NCBI GenBank assembly: GCA_019752925.1
Contig: JAIELP010000006.1
Location: forward strand, 310,001-374,000
Direction: 5' to 3'
Source: a bacterium
Lineage (GTDB): Bacteria; Bdellovibrionota; Bdellovibrionia; Bdellovibrionales; Bdellovibrionaceae
Length of the DNA: 64,000 nt
The notes beneath the pieces were generated by a model. That model ran no database searches. It saw only the letters and a program-made list of their open reading frames with translations, and had not been told where the DNA came from. Positions 34,085-43,870 of this stretch are shown here, piece by piece. Numbering within the stretch: position 1 is the first letter of the stretch; every line of letters begins with the position of its first letter. Position numbers and translations under genes: made by a program.

Positions 34085-34948
34085 TTACTTCAGTTCAGCC
34101 GGTGGGTTAAATTTTATTTTTAATAATAATAAAGCAATCAAAGTAGCTAAGTAAGGAATCATTTGGATAAATTCTGCAGCTATGTATTCCGAAACAGCAG
34201 CATTCGACTGCAATTGAATTTGCATAGCTTCACAGAATCCGAAAAATAAACAAACGATAAGTGCGCGTGGATAATTCCATCCGGCAAAAATGAGGGCGGC
34301 CAGCGCAATGAATCCGCGACCGGCACTCATTAACGGTGAATAGGCCGATGCCAAGGCAGTTGAAAGTACAGCGCCACCTAGGCCAGTTACAAAAGCCGAT
34401 ATAGTTAATGACTGCCATTGGCGCTTAGTAGCGCTAATACCTACAGATTGCAGCGCTAATTTTTTTTCGCCGGCAAACTTCATTTGAAGTCCCCAGATTG
34501 TTTTTTCAGAAAGCCAATAGCTCATGCCCACTGTAAGTACCAGTACAATATAGGGTAGGTAAGCATTGTAAGCGGGTAATTCTACAGAGGGTGTTGAACC
34601 TGTAGAGTTAAAAATTGTTTTACTGATAATGGGAATAATTCCCATAGCCAGCAAATTCATTCCAGTGCCGATAACAATAGAGTTCGCTTTAAACTTTAAA
34701 ATCAGCACACAGAATATTTGTGCAAATAGAGCGGTTACTACGGCGGCAATAAAATAAGCCAGAGTTACAGATTTAGTCATATAAGCAGCGCTGGCCGCAG
34801 TAAAAGCACCTACTAACAAATAAGATTCCAGGGCAATTTGAGCCACGCCAGATTTTTCAGAGAAGTAAGCGCCGGTAGCTGCAAAAAATAAAGGTAAACT
34901 TAAGCGAAGTGTTGCTAAGATTAAAAGAATATAAGCGGATTCCATCAT
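34085..34948 (-). CDS. ABC transporter permease, nucleoside type (YufQ/NupQ-like)
   Basis: 287 residues, about eight hydrophobic helices, of the BPD_transp_2 family used with BmpA-type binding proteins. The family pattern GxGFxALAALIFAGWNYPRAL is recognisable (key residues, about 215-235). It is the second permease of the importer. Its ATG shares one base with the stop of the first permease gene (TAATG), so translation is coupled. No Walker motifs and no signal peptide. Confidence 0.85.
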   Translation of the reverse strand: MMESAYILLILATLRLSLPLFFAATGAYFSEKSGVAQIALESYLLVGAFTAASAAYMTKSVTLAYFIAAVVTALFAQIFCVLILKFKANSIVIGTGMNLLAMGIIPIISKTIFNSTGSTPSVELPAYNAYLPYIVLVLTVGMSYWLSEKTIWGLQMKFAGEKKLALQSVGISATKRQWQSLTISAFVTGLGGAVLSTALASAYSPLMSAGRGFIALAALIFAGWNYPRALIVCLFFGFCEAMQIQLQSNAAVSEYIAAEFIQMIPYLATLIALLLLKIKFNPPAELK

Positions 34949-36006
34949 TATTTGTCCGCTTTCTTTTCAGCTTTTAGGCTAGGAGTGAAAATAAAATAAG
35001 AAGCAGCTACTGAAAAAATAATTATAGCCTGAAGAACTCTTGAAAAGTCCCGGGTTAAAAAATTAGTTTCTAAATCTAAATCAGAGGCCCCTTTGTGTAA
35101 ACAGGACATTAAGAATGCTGAGCCAATGATGCCGATGAAATTTTGCTGTGCTAATAAGGCTACTGCAATACCTAAAAAGCCGTATTGGGGCGAGAAGCCT
35201 ATTTTATACTGGAAGGTATTACCAATAACTTCTGTTAAGCCGACAAAAGCTGAAAACATACCGGCTAAGCCTAAGCTTAAGCCTAAAATTTTAGTACTGC
35301 TGATGCCCAGACGTGCGGACGCATGGGGATTGTTTCCGTAGGCTCTTATTTGGTAACCGATCAGTGTTTTCTTTTCCAAAACGTAAAGAATTATGCAAGA
35401 AGCTACTGCGACGAGTAAGAAGGAGCTAACAGCTGAATTTTCAAAATAGGTTTTAAGAAAATCATTTTGCATAAACTGAAAAGCCGCATGGACAGGAATT
35501 GTTTCCGGGTTCTGAGAATTAGGATTTTGCAAATGATTAACTGTTATCCATGTTGTAATAGCTGCAAATATAAAATTCAGCATAATAGCAACAACGACTT
35601 CATGCGCTTGTTTAAATAATTTAAAGAAGGCAATGACTAGAGCTGAGAGCGCCCCGCAGATTAAAGTTGTTGATAATATAAATATAATTGAAAAAGCCAC
35701 TGAAAAAGAATTATCAAAAGGTACCAGTGTAGAGCCGAGATAGGCGGCGACTAAAGCCGACAACAATATTTGCCCTTCGCTGCCGATGTGAAACAAACCG
35801 GATTTCATAGGAATAGCAAATGACAGTCCTGAAAAAATTAAACAGGTCGTGTAAAATAATGTAAGTCCGAAATCAAATTTAGAATTAAAAAAACTGGTCG
35901 CCAGCACTTTGAATACGTGAAAAGGACTTTCCTGAAAAAATAGAGCCAGCAAACACGATAAGGTAATTCCGATAATTAAACCCAACCAAGGTGCAAATTT
36001 TTTCAT
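34948..36006 (-). CDS. ABC transporter permease, nucleoside type (YufP/NupP-like)
   Basis: 352 residues with about nine or ten hydrophobic helices. GLFHIGSEGQILLSALVAAY is the typical early motif of this permease class (position about 70-90), and YGFLGIAVALLA follows near 275. It pairs with the 34085-34948 permease. The stop codon of the ATPase gene overlaps its start (ATGA, 4 bases). Substrate by family: purine and pyrimidine nucleosides, or related small solutes. Confidence 0.85.
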   Translation of the reverse strand: MKKFAPWLGLIIGITLSCLLALFFQESPFHVFKVLATSFFNSKFDFGLTLFYTTCLIFSGLSFAIPMKSGLFHIGSEGQILLSALVAAYLGSTLVPFDNSFSVAFSIIFILSTTLICGALSALVIAFFKLFKQAHEVVVAIMLNFIFAAITTWITVNHLQNPNSQNPETIPVHAAFQFMQNDFLKTYFENSAVSSFLLVAVASCIILYVLEKKTLIGYQIRAYGNNPHASARLGISSTKILGLSLGLAGMFSAFVGLTEVIGNTFQYKIGFSPQYGFLGIAVALLAQQNFIGIIGSAFLMSCLHKGASDLDLETNFLTRDFSRVLQAIIIFSVAASYFIFTPSLKAEKKADK

Positions 36007-37403
36007 ATTTCACCAGCCATATATAGACCAATTTCTTGTTCGTTCAGCTCATCTTTTTTGAAAGGACCGAATATTTTATTTTTATTTAAAATAATAAAAC
36101 GGTCTGAGAGAAATAAGGCTTCATCGAGATCTGATGATACCAGTACAATGGACTTATTATTTTTTGCGTAGCTTAAAAGTGAGTTGTGTATTTTTTCTTG
36201 GGCACCTAAGTCTACGCCGCGAGTAGGGTGGGCAGCTAAAAGTATTTCAGGTTCACCTAAGAGCTCTCGTCCCACCACAAACTTCTGTTGGTTACCACCA
36301 GAAAATTCAGAAAGCGGCTTATTAATATCCTGCGGGCGAACATCCCACTCTATTACAAGTTTTTTTGCAGCATCAGTCAGTGCTTTAGAGTTAATAACAC
36401 CATTACTGATGAATTTATTTTTATGTTTTAGCAATAAATGTTCACGTAAATCGAGATTTTCAAAAACACTCAATTTAATCCGGTCTTCAGTGATGTCGCC
36501 GTAGCTCATACAATTTTCATTGAATTTTTTTAAAAGCTTTTCAATCAGTTGGTTTTGTCCGTTACCTTCAATACCGATAACGCCGAAAATCTCACATTTT
36601 TTTAGTTCAATATCAGTATTCGGAATTTTAATATTAATCTTTTCGTCTATATTATTGGCTTGAGGTTTGTTTTTGTTTACGCGGCGACCAATCATGAGTT
36701 CAGCCATTTGCTCCACAGTAATATCAGTTTTAAGATGACTGGAAACAAGCTGTCCCTGACGAAGTACGCTGACATAATCAGCCACAAACTTAATTTCGTT
36801 CAATTTGTGCGAAATAATAATTATAGTTTTTCCTTCAGACTTAAGCTGCAAAATAAATTTCAGCAGCTCATCAGACTCTTGAGGCGTTAGCACCGCAGTT
36901 GGCTCATCAAAAATAATAATGTCGGGTTCTTGCATCAGGGCTTTTAAAATTTCTAGCCTTTGTTGCTCGCCAACACTTAAATGTTTAACTAGCTTGTGTA
37001 AATCAATCTGCCAGCCGAAGCGTTTTAATAAAAATTGTGCGCGTGAATAAACATCGTCGGTATTTTTTAAATACAAGCTAAAAAAATTAGAGCTGGCGCT
37101 TAAAATTAAATTGTCTAAGGCGGTAAGTTCTTCCGCCAATACGAAATGTTGATGTATAAAGGCAATTTTATTTTTAAAGGCATCCTGAGCTGATTGTGGC
37201 GAGTACCAATTGCCATTTAAAAATATTTCACCTGAAGTTACAGGAGTTACTCCACCTAAAAGTTTTACTAATGTGGATTTTCCAGCTCCGTTTTCGCCAA
37301 TGATAGCGTGAATAGTGGATTTTTTAATGGATAGAGAAACATCACGGCATGAAACGCTGTCGCCATAGATCTTAGTGATGTTTCTAAATTCAATATAAGA
37401 CAT
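36003..37403 (-). CDS. ABC transporter ATP-binding protein, nucleoside type (YufO/NupO-like)
   Basis: 466 residues with two fused nucleotide-binding domains. The first has Walker A GENGAGKS near 36-43, signature LSVGEQQR and Walker B IIIFDEPTAVL. The second has a degenerate Walker A (GIEGNGQNQL, no GKS) but an intact SGGNQQK signature, usual for this family. It is about 40 residues shorter than typical members; the loss is at the start of the second domain. Its ATG shares one base with the bmpA stop. Confidence 0.88.
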   Translation of the reverse strand: MSYIEFRNITKIYGDSVSCRDVSLSIKKSTIHAIIGENGAGKSTLVKLLGGVTPVTSGEIFLNGNWYSPQSAQDAFKNKIAFIHQHFVLAEELTALDNLILSASSNFFSLYLKNTDDVYSRAQFLLKRFGWQIDLHKLVKHLSVGEQQRLEILKALMQEPDIIIFDEPTAVLTPQESDELLKFILQLKSEGKTIIIISHKLNEIKFVADYVSVLRQGQLVSSHLKTDITVEQMAELMIGRRVNKNKPQANNIDEKINIKIPNTDIELKKCEIFGVIGIEGNGQNQLIEKLLKKFNENCMSYGDITEDRIKLSVFENLDLREHLLLKHKNKFISNGVINSKALTDAAKKLVIEWDVRPQDINKPLSEFSGGNQQKFVVGRELLGEPEILLAAHPTRGVDLGAQEKIHNSLLSYAKNNKSIVLVSSDLDEALFLSDRFIILNKNKIFGPFKKDELNEQEIGLYMAGEI

Positions 37404-38377
37404 TATTTAGAAAGGTAGTAATCAGGAACCGTAATTTTTTTGGCTACGATTTGTTTTTTTATGTCAGCAATTTTAGTTTTATCTGCAGCTGTCCATAATT
37501 TATCGTTGTTGCTGTCTAAGGCCCAGTCTACACCTTGATTTTTTAAACCGAAGCGCACTGTGCCTGCAGTAAATTTTTTATTTAGGCTGTCTTTAATTGT
37601 ATCGTACACGGCTACGTCTACTCGCTTTAGCATGCTTGTTAAAACGACACCTGGCTTCATCCAGTTTTGGTTAGAGTCCACACCTATAGCGTAAACTTTC
37701 TTTTCGGCTGCCGCATCAAACAAGCCTGAGCCTGATGCGCCGGCTGCGTGAAAGATAACATCAGCTTTTTTGCCGATTTGTGAAAGAGCCATTTCTTTTG
37801 CTTTAGCCGGATTATTCCAAGCTTCAGCAGTAACACCTATATAGTTATTTATAACTGTGGCTTTAGGATTTACATATTTAACACCAGCCTCAAAACCTTT
37901 TTGGAATCTTCTGATCATCGGAATGTCCATACCACCGATGAAACCTACAACACCTGTTTTAGATTTCATTGCAGCAGCAGCGCCCACTAGGAAAGAACCT
38001 TCGTGTTCTTCAAATAATAAGGAACGAACATTTTCTGCTTTAATTTCGCCATCAACTATTGCGAATTGGGTTTGCGGAAAAAGTGCAGCAACCTTTTTAA
38101 TAGCATCAGTTTGCGCAAAACCGATACCGATTACTAAGTCATATTTTTTTTGTGCAAAATTTCTGTGTAAAACTTCAAGCGAGTTGTTGTCAGTGGCTTC
38201 AACATATTTCAGTTCGATGCCTAATTCTTTTTGAGCTTTAGTTGCGCCTTCATAAGCAGAAGAGTTAAATGATTTATCGTCTTTTCCGCCTTTATCTAAA
38301 ACTAAGCCCACTTTTATGGTGGCGAAGGCGTTTAAAGTAATAAAAGTTAATGCGCTGATTAGACTCAGTTTAAGCAT
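37403..38377 (-). CDS. BMP-family periplasmic nucleoside-binding protein
   Basis: 324 residues with a normal signal peptide (1-19, ending AFA); there is no lipobox, so it should be a free periplasmic protein. The BmpA/PnrA pattern is clear: VGLVLDKGGKDDKSFN at the start of the mature chain, then GxGFAQTDA, GFIGGMDIPMIRRFQKGFEAG in outline, and IFHAAGASGSGLFDAA. PnrA-like proteins bind purine nucleosides. It heads the importer operon, with AGGAG before the ATG, and the nuclease gene is last. This suggests use of nucleosides released outside the cell membrane. Confidence 0.9.
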   Translation of the reverse strand: MLKLSLISALTFITLNAFATIKVGLVLDKGGKDDKSFNSSAYEGATKAQKELGIELKYVEATDNNSLEVLHRNFAQKKYDLVIGIGFAQTDAIKKVAALFPQTQFAIVDGEIKAENVRSLLFEEHEGSFLVGAAAAMKSKTGVVGFIGGMDIPMIRRFQKGFEAGVKYVNPKATVINNYIGVTAEAWNNPAKAKEMALSQIGKKADVIFHAAGASGSGLFDAAAEKKVYAIGVDSNQNWMKPGVVLTSMLKRVDVAVYDTIKDSLNKKFTAGTVRFGLKNQGVDWALDSNNDKLWTAADKTKIADIKKQIVAKKITVPDYYLSK

Positions 38378-38492
38378 AGCTAACTCCTTAAATTAATTAC
38401 GAAAAATTGTTTCCTCAGTTCTAAAATTAGGGGGAGTTGGAGTCAACAAAGAAGTGGCTTATTTACTGTGCTATTTAGTCATGCTCAGAAAG

Positions 38493-39542
38493 CTATTTTT
38501 TGAGTCCAATTGTGCGTATTTTTGAATTGAGCGCTAACAGAGTATTTGGTTCGTCGTCTTCGTCGTGTAAGTCGCCCACAACTTCCTCAAATATATCCTC
38601 AATAGTAACAATTCCGATGGGCTTGTTGTCTTGAATAATAATAGCTAAATGGCTCTTGTTATTCTGCAGCTTTTTAAGAGCATTCAAAATATGTTCTTTG
38701 GGATTTAAAAAAATGGCGGAACGTATAAGCTGAGTCCAATCGATTTTAGTGATTTCAGACTCAGATACGAATTCTTTAGTGTGAAGTATACCGATAACTT
38801 CATCGTTCATATTAATAACCGGTAAGCGGGTGTAGCGGTCTTCTTTAATTTTTTCGAGTACTTCATGCTGGTGGCTGCCGCTGTATATGGTAGTTACTTT
38901 TTCCCAAGGCAACATCACATCTTTAACAATTCTTTTATCGATGTTGATCAAATTAAAAACGTATTGTCGGTTGGCTTCGCTTATGTTGTCGAGATCAACA
39001 CCGTCGGAGCTAGCTACATTGCTCTCTGAGCGAAAACGTGAAAAAACAAACTTAGTAAAAAACTTAGTGGAACTTTCCAGTAAAATGACAAACGGGTAAA
39101 AAATGCGATCCAGCCAAATCAGAATATAGCCTCCAGCAAGAGCTATTCTCAGAGGAAAGCGCAGAGCGATTGATTTAGGTACCAGTTCTCCGATAACGAC
39201 ACTAATATAGGTAAGTGGCAGCACGACAATAGCAATGGCAATGAATTCTGCGGTTTCTTCAGCTACGTTCAATGAGGTCATAATCTGAGGGCTCAAATAT
39301 TCTTCGGCTCCGGCTCCGGTGACGGCGGCCGATATAGCACCAACTAAAGTAATACCAATTTGTAAAACTGAAAGGGTGCGTTCGGGATTAGTTTTAAGCG
39401 TTAAAACTCTCTGTGCGGAAACCTGACCTGAGGCGGCTAATTTTTTTATATGGGCTTTTGAAACAGTCACAAAGGCCATTTCAATACAAGATAGAATCGC
39501 ATTCAGTAACAAGCATAGTGCGATTACAAGAAACTCAGTCAT
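38493..39542 (-). CDS. CNNM/CBS-domain membrane protein (CorC/TlyC-related)
   Basis: 350 residues from ATG 39542. An N-terminal CNNM region has four hydrophobic segments (TEFLVIALCLLLNAILSC, QIGITLVGAISAAVTG, IAIAIVVLPLTYISVVIGE, AGGYILIWLDRIFYP). A CBS pair follows (about 200-330), with VMLPWEKV, YTRLPVI and GIVTIEDIFEEVVGDL. The C-terminal CorC_HlyC domain of many relatives is absent. Family members are linked to magnesium and cobalt efflux; the old name hemolysin is misleading. Upstream in-frame starts (39578, 39641) would add residues unlike the family. Confidence 0.85.
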   Translation of the reverse strand: MTEFLVIALCLLLNAILSCIEMAFVTVSKAHIKKLAASGQVSAQRVLTLKTNPERTLSVLQIGITLVGAISAAVTGAGAEEYLSPQIMTSLNVAEETAEFIAIAIVVLPLTYISVVIGELVPKSIALRFPLRIALAGGYILIWLDRIFYPFVILLESSTKFFTKFVFSRFRSESNVASSDGVDLDNISEANRQYVFNLINIDKRIVKDVMLPWEKVTTIYSGSHQHEVLEKIKEDRYTRLPVINMNDEVIGILHTKEFVSESEITKIDWTQLIRSAIFLNPKEHILNALKKLQNNKSHLAIIIQDNKPIGIVTIEDIFEEVVGDLHDEDDEPNTLLALNSKIRTIGLKK

Positions 39543-39691
39543 AAGACGTATTAAAGCATTTTTTGGTTGGTTAGTCATATGCCTATGACACAACTCAATA
39601 CAAAGAGCACTGGACCAATGCCGAGTATATCTGGTGAGCAAATTCGCATATAGTTTTAAGGGGAAAAATCATCAAACCTCAGAGGTAAATA

Positions 39692-42600
39692 ATGAATCAG
39701 GGATATTATTCGCAACCCACTATTTCTAGCAGCAAAATTGCATTCATTTCAGACGACGACCTATGGGTTGTTGGGCGAAAAGGCGGCACTGCTCAAAGAT
39801 TAACGGCTAATAAAGGTATGATTACATCGCCATGCTTTTCACCTGATGGAAAATACATCGCCTATATTAGTACCGATACAGCGGTTGAAGGTGATTTGTA
39901 TATTATTTCATCAGAAGGTGGAGAGGCTCGAAGACTGACTTGGCTGGGAGTTAACCGTGTTGTTGCGTGGAAAGATAACAAAACAATTTATTTTACAAGC
40001 GGTATTGAAGCTTACCCAAGACGTGAGGCTCACGTTTATGAACTTGATGTTGCAACTCAGGATTTTAAAAAAATTAATTTAGGACCAAGCTCTTTTTATC
40101 ATAAAGGAAATGGCTATCAAGTTTTAGCCAGAAACTCAGGAGACTCTGCTCGTTGGAAGCGCTATCAAGGCGGCACAGCGGGGGTTTTGTGGACACAGCA
40201 AGGAGCTGGAAAATTTCAGCGAATTCTGAAAAATATTAAAACTAATATCACTCGCCCCGAGATTATTAATAAACAAATTTATTTTATTTCGGATCATGAA
40301 GGTGTTGCGAATATTTATACATGTGATTTGAACGGGCAAAAAATTAAACGTTTAACTGATCATATAGAATACTACTGTCGAAATCTAAGAAGCTGTGAAG
40401 ATACGTTGGTATATCAATGCGGAGCTGAAATTCATACTCTTGATTTAAATTCAGGAAAGAGTGAGCCGGTTGAAATTTCATGTGCAACTACAGCCATGCA
40501 ATCGATTGCGCGCTACGAGCCGTGGGCCAAGTATTTTCATGGCGCCGATGTTCATCCAAATGCTTCTGAGTTGGCAATTATTTCCCGTGGACATTTATTT
40601 CAGGCACCTCCTTTTAGCGGAGCAGTGAAAGAATTGGATACAGATAAAAATATCCGTTACAGCCATCCGAGTTATAATTTTGATGGATCTAAATTATTAG
40701 TAGCCGGTGCTCACGGTGAGTCCAGCGAGGCTCTATTTGTTTTTGACACTAAAGCAGGAACTAAAAAACAGATATTTGCGCAGGTTAACTGGGGTAAAAT
40801 CTGGGGAATCAAGTTTTCGCCTAAAGTTGATTTGGCTGCTGTTATTACCAATAAAAAAGAAGTTTATTTATTAGATTTAAAGAAGAATACAAGTAAAAAA
40901 ATTGAAGTTAATGAGTTTAACCGACCGGCTGATTTAGATTGGTCTCCGGATGGACGCTACTTGGTTTATACATCGAGCGTAGATTCCCGAAGAGCTGGAA
41001 TTCGTATTTACGATACCGAAAAGTCACAGTTGAGATTTTTGTTAAACCCGGTTTCTTCGGATTATTCTCCTTCATTTGATCCAGAAGGAAAGTATTTATA
41101 TTTTTTGAGTATTCGTGATTTTGCTCCTAACTACAATGAAACACACTTTGATCTCGGCTTTCCATTTGCAACTCGTCCCTATGTAGTGGCTTTGGAATCA
41201 AAAACTCAAAGCCCTTTTGAAGCTCCTTTTGAAAACCCTAAGGCTGAAGAAAAGTCGAAAGAAAAAGATTCAAAAAAGAAGAATGGTAAAAAAAGTGAAT
41301 TAAAAGTAGAAATCGAATTTGAGGGAATTGAAAACCGCATTCAGGCCTTTAATTTACCTCTTGGTGGCTATGCTAAATTAGCCGGCGTTAAAGGGGGAAT
41401 TTTATACTGGAAGGCTGATGTAGAACCTATCGAAAATCATGATCGATTTTTCGCAACACCGGGGATTACATTGCACCAATATAAATTTGAAGAAGCCTGC
41501 GATGACGTTTTCCAAAAAGGTGTTGAAAACTTTTACCTCAACTCTGCAAAAAACCATGTGCTGATGTTTGCAAATTCAAAATTAAGACTGGTTGAAACTA
41601 AAGCCAAACCTTCTGATGAAGCTAAAGTCGGCAAAAAAGACGGCTATGTTGATGGCTCACGTTTAAAGCTTAAAATTGAACCTAAACTTGAGTGGCAGCA
41701 GATGTACCACGAAGCTTGGATACTACAGAAAGAACACTTCTGGCGTCAGGATCTTTCTAAAATTGACTGGAATTTGATTTATAAACGTTATCAGAAGTTA
41801 CTTCTTAAAGTGAAAACTCGTTTAGAGTTTTCAGATTTAATGTGGGAAATGCAAGGCGAGTTGGGAACTTCACATTGTTACGAAATGATGGGCAATTACA
41901 ACCGCTTCGGTGCGGGCATTCAATTTGCTAGACTTGGTGCATATTTTACTTATGATGCAAAAACTAAGAGTTACAGAATTGATCGCATTCTTAAAGGCGA
42001 TGCCTGGTCTGCAGTGGCTGATTCGCCACTAACAGCAATGGGAGTTAGCTTAAAAGAACAAGATCAAATTTTTGCAATAGATGGGGTTTCTTTTAATAGA
42101 GCTTCTGATTTGTACGAGCTTTTAGAAAATAAAGCGGCTCAGAAAATTGAACTCACGATTCTAAGAAAAGGCAGTAAAACTAAAGAAAAAGTGACTGTTA
42201 AATCAAATCGTACATTAAGTGCGGCTTGGTATCGTGAATGGGTTGAAAAAAACAAAAAGTATGTGCATGAAATGTCAGGCGGCAAGCTGGGCTATGTACA
42301 TATTCCGGATATGGGCTCTAATGGTTACGCCGAGTTTTACCGTCACTTTGTGAGTGAGTCTCGCTTTGAAGGTATTGTTGTTGATGTGAGATACAATGGA
42401 GGCGGTCATGTGTCGCAACATTTATTAAAGGTGCTGGCTCAAAAGGCTATTGGTTTTGATGAGACCCGACATCAAGGTGTTGAACGATACCCGACTTATG
42501 CTCCCGGAGTTTTAGTTGCATTGGCCAACGAGCATTCAGGAAGCGATGGTGATATTTTCCCACACTCATTTAAATTAATGAAGTTAGGTAAACTTATCGG

Positions 42601-42910
42601 CAAAAGAACATGGGGTGGTGTTATCGGTATTAACGGACAGTACTCTTTGCGCGATGGAACTTATGTTACTCAGCCTGAGTACAGTTTCTGGTTTAAAGAT
42701 AACGAATGGTTTGTAGAAAATCACGGAGTAGACCCAGATATCGAAGTGGAAATCACTCCGGAAGACTACCGCGATAAAAAAGATCCTCAATTAGAAAGAG
42801 GAGTAAAAGAGGCTCTGGCAGAGCTTAAGAAAAATCCTAATACTAAGTTTAAACCGACTTATTATCCGGACCTAAGTATTCCTAAAAAGCTGGCTAAGTT
42901 AAACAGATAA
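39692..42910 (+). CDS. Tricorn protease homologue
   Basis: 1072 residues, no signal peptide, so cytoplasmic. The first half is beta-propeller (SPDGKYIAYIS, SPDGRYLVYTSS, DPEGKYLYFLS repeats). A short Lys-rich linker lies at about 510-540. A PDZ domain (about 740-835) and an S41-type core follow. Catalytic His728 (TSHCYE) and Ser951 followed by Asp952 (EHSGSDGD) match the Tricorn arrangement of His746 and Ser965. Tricorn degrades peptides released by the proteasome or other proteases. Shine-Dalgarno AGAGG lies before the ATG. Divergent from the CNNM gene. Confidence 0.93.
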   Translation: MNQGYYSQPTISSSKIAFISDDDLWVVGRKGGTAQRLTANKGMITSPCFSPDGKYIAYISTDTAVEGDLYIISSEGGEARRLTWLGVNRVVAWKDNKTIYFTSGIEAYPRREAHVYELDVATQDFKKINLGPSSFYHKGNGYQVLARNSGDSARWKRYQGGTAGVLWTQQGAGKFQRILKNIKTNITRPEIINKQIYFISDHEGVANIYTCDLNGQKIKRLTDHIEYYCRNLRSCEDTLVYQCGAEIHTLDLNSGKSEPVEISCATTAMQSIARYEPWAKYFHGADVHPNASELAIISRGHLFQAPPFSGAVKELDTDKNIRYSHPSYNFDGSKLLVAGAHGESSEALFVFDTKAGTKKQIFAQVNWGKIWGIKFSPKVDLAAVITNKKEVYLLDLKKNTSKKIEVNEFNRPADLDWSPDGRYLVYTSSVDSRRAGIRIYDTEKSQLRFLLNPVSSDYSPSFDPEGKYLYFLSIRDFAPNYNETHFDLGFPFATRPYVVALESKTQSPFEAPFENPKAEEKSKEKDSKKKNGKKSELKVEIEFEGIENRIQAFNLPLGGYAKLAGVKGGILYWKADVEPIENHDRFFATPGITLHQYKFEEACDDVFQKGVENFYLNSAKNHVLMFANSKLRLVETKAKPSDEAKVGKKDGYVDGSRLKLKIEPKLEWQQMYHEAWILQKEHFWRQDLSKIDWNLIYKRYQKLLLKVKTRLEFSDLMWEMQGELGTSHCYEMMGNYNRFGAGIQFARLGAYFTYDAKTKSYRIDRILKGDAWSAVADSPLTAMGVSLKEQDQIFAIDGVSFNRASDLYELLENKAAQKIELTILRKGSKTKEKVTVKSNRTLSAAWYREWVEKNKKYVHEMSGGKLGYVHIPDMGSNGYAEFYRHFVSESRFEGIVVDVRYNGGGHVSQHLLKVLAQKAIGFDETRHQGVERYPTYAPGVLVALANEHSGSDGDIFPHSFKLMKLGKLIGKRTWGGVIGINGQYSLRDGTYVTQPEYSFWFKDNEWFVENHGVDPDIEVEITPEDYRDKKDPQLERGVKEALAELKKNPNTKFKPTYYPDLSIPKKLAKLNR

Positions 42911-42921
42911 AAATTCAGAGA

Positions 42922-42952
42922 CAAAGGTCTGTTTGGAATATACAGACCTTTG
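42922..42952. terminator. Hairpin after the Tricorn gene
   Basis: 11-bp perfect stem (42922-42932 and 42942-42952) with a 9-base loop, 12 bases past the stop. There is no T-tract after it on the plus strand, so it may be a weak or factor-assisted terminator, or an mRNA-stabilising hairpin. Confidence 0.5.
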
Positions 42953-43005
42953 CTCGATCTACGTCCCATTCAAATTTTCTCAAAATAAGCCGATAATTTA
43001 AGTAT

Positions 43006-43869
43006 ATGATTTCAACCTGGATTACAGTTGCATTAGTAATATCGGCGATTTTAGTTTCTTCACTGGGAGCTTACTTCTCAATTATCGGAATCGGGGCTCT
43101 ATTTTCAGGAGCGGTTTTAGCAGTTTGTTTGATGGCCGGTTCTCTTGAGTTTGCTAAGTTTACATTAGCTGCCTACCTTCATCAAACCTGGAAAGATCTC
43201 AATAAAGTTTATAGAACTTATTTGGTTTTTGCCGTTGTGGTTTTAAGTATTGTTACAAGTATGGGTGTGTTCGGATTTTTATCTGACGCCTATCAATCGG
43301 CAACAACTGTTTTAGAGGCTGAAAATATCAAACTTGATAATATTAAAAAACAGCAAGTACTTGTAACTAACGAAATTGCTCGTTTGAATAGATCTATTGA
43401 AGAGATTCCCGCTACACGTATTAGCCGTCGTTTAAAAGCTCGTGCGGAAATCGAACCTACAATTCTTGAATTGAATAAAAAAATAGCTGAAGGCGAAAAA
43501 GTAATTTCTGAATCTAATTTAAAAATATTAGAAGTTAAGAAAAAAGTAGGGCCACTGATTTACATTTCGCGTTCATTTAATATGGACATCGATTCTGTGG
43601 TTAAATACTTGATTTTGATTTTCGTATTAGTATTTGACCCGCTAGCGATTTGTTTGGTTGTTGCATCCACGCATGCAATTGAATCGCGTCGTCAACATAA
43701 ATTCACTTTAAAAGAAACCTATGTTGAACCTGTTGTGGAAAAAGCAGCGCCGGCAGAAATGCCACAAGCTCCGTCAACGCCTGTTAATGAAAACTTTGAA
43801 GAAGAATCAGACGATGTTATCGTTCAGATGAATTTCAAAGACGAAAACGAAGATAAAAAAGCGGTTTGA
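43006..43869 (+). CDS. Membrane protein with central coiled coil, unknown function
   Basis: 287 residues. Three hydrophobic helices near the N-terminus (about 4-24, 25-46, 69-92), a long charged coiled coil (about 95-180), a fourth helix (about 200-222) and an acidic, Pro-rich cytoplasmic end. No family is recognised. The stop is one base before the next gene's ATG, so it forms a unit with the 43871 membrane protein. No Shine-Dalgarno is obvious. Confidence 0.7.
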   Translation: MISTWITVALVISAILVSSLGAYFSIIGIGALFSGAVLAVCLMAGSLEFAKFTLAAYLHQTWKDLNKVYRTYLVFAVVVLSIVTSMGVFGFLSDAYQSATTVLEAENIKLDNIKKQQVLVTNEIARLNRSIEEIPATRISRRLKARAEIEPTILELNKKIAEGEKVISESNLKILEVKKKVGPLIYISRSFNMDIDSVVKYLILIFVLVFDPLAICLVVASTHAIESRRQHKFTLKETYVEPVVEKAAPAEMPQAPSTPVNENFEEESDDVIVQMNFKDENEDKKAV

Positions 43870-43870
43870 T

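Noticed and set aside
37403-38377. BmpA as a lipoprotein
   Set aside because: The signal peptide ends AFA without a Cys; no lipobox is present.
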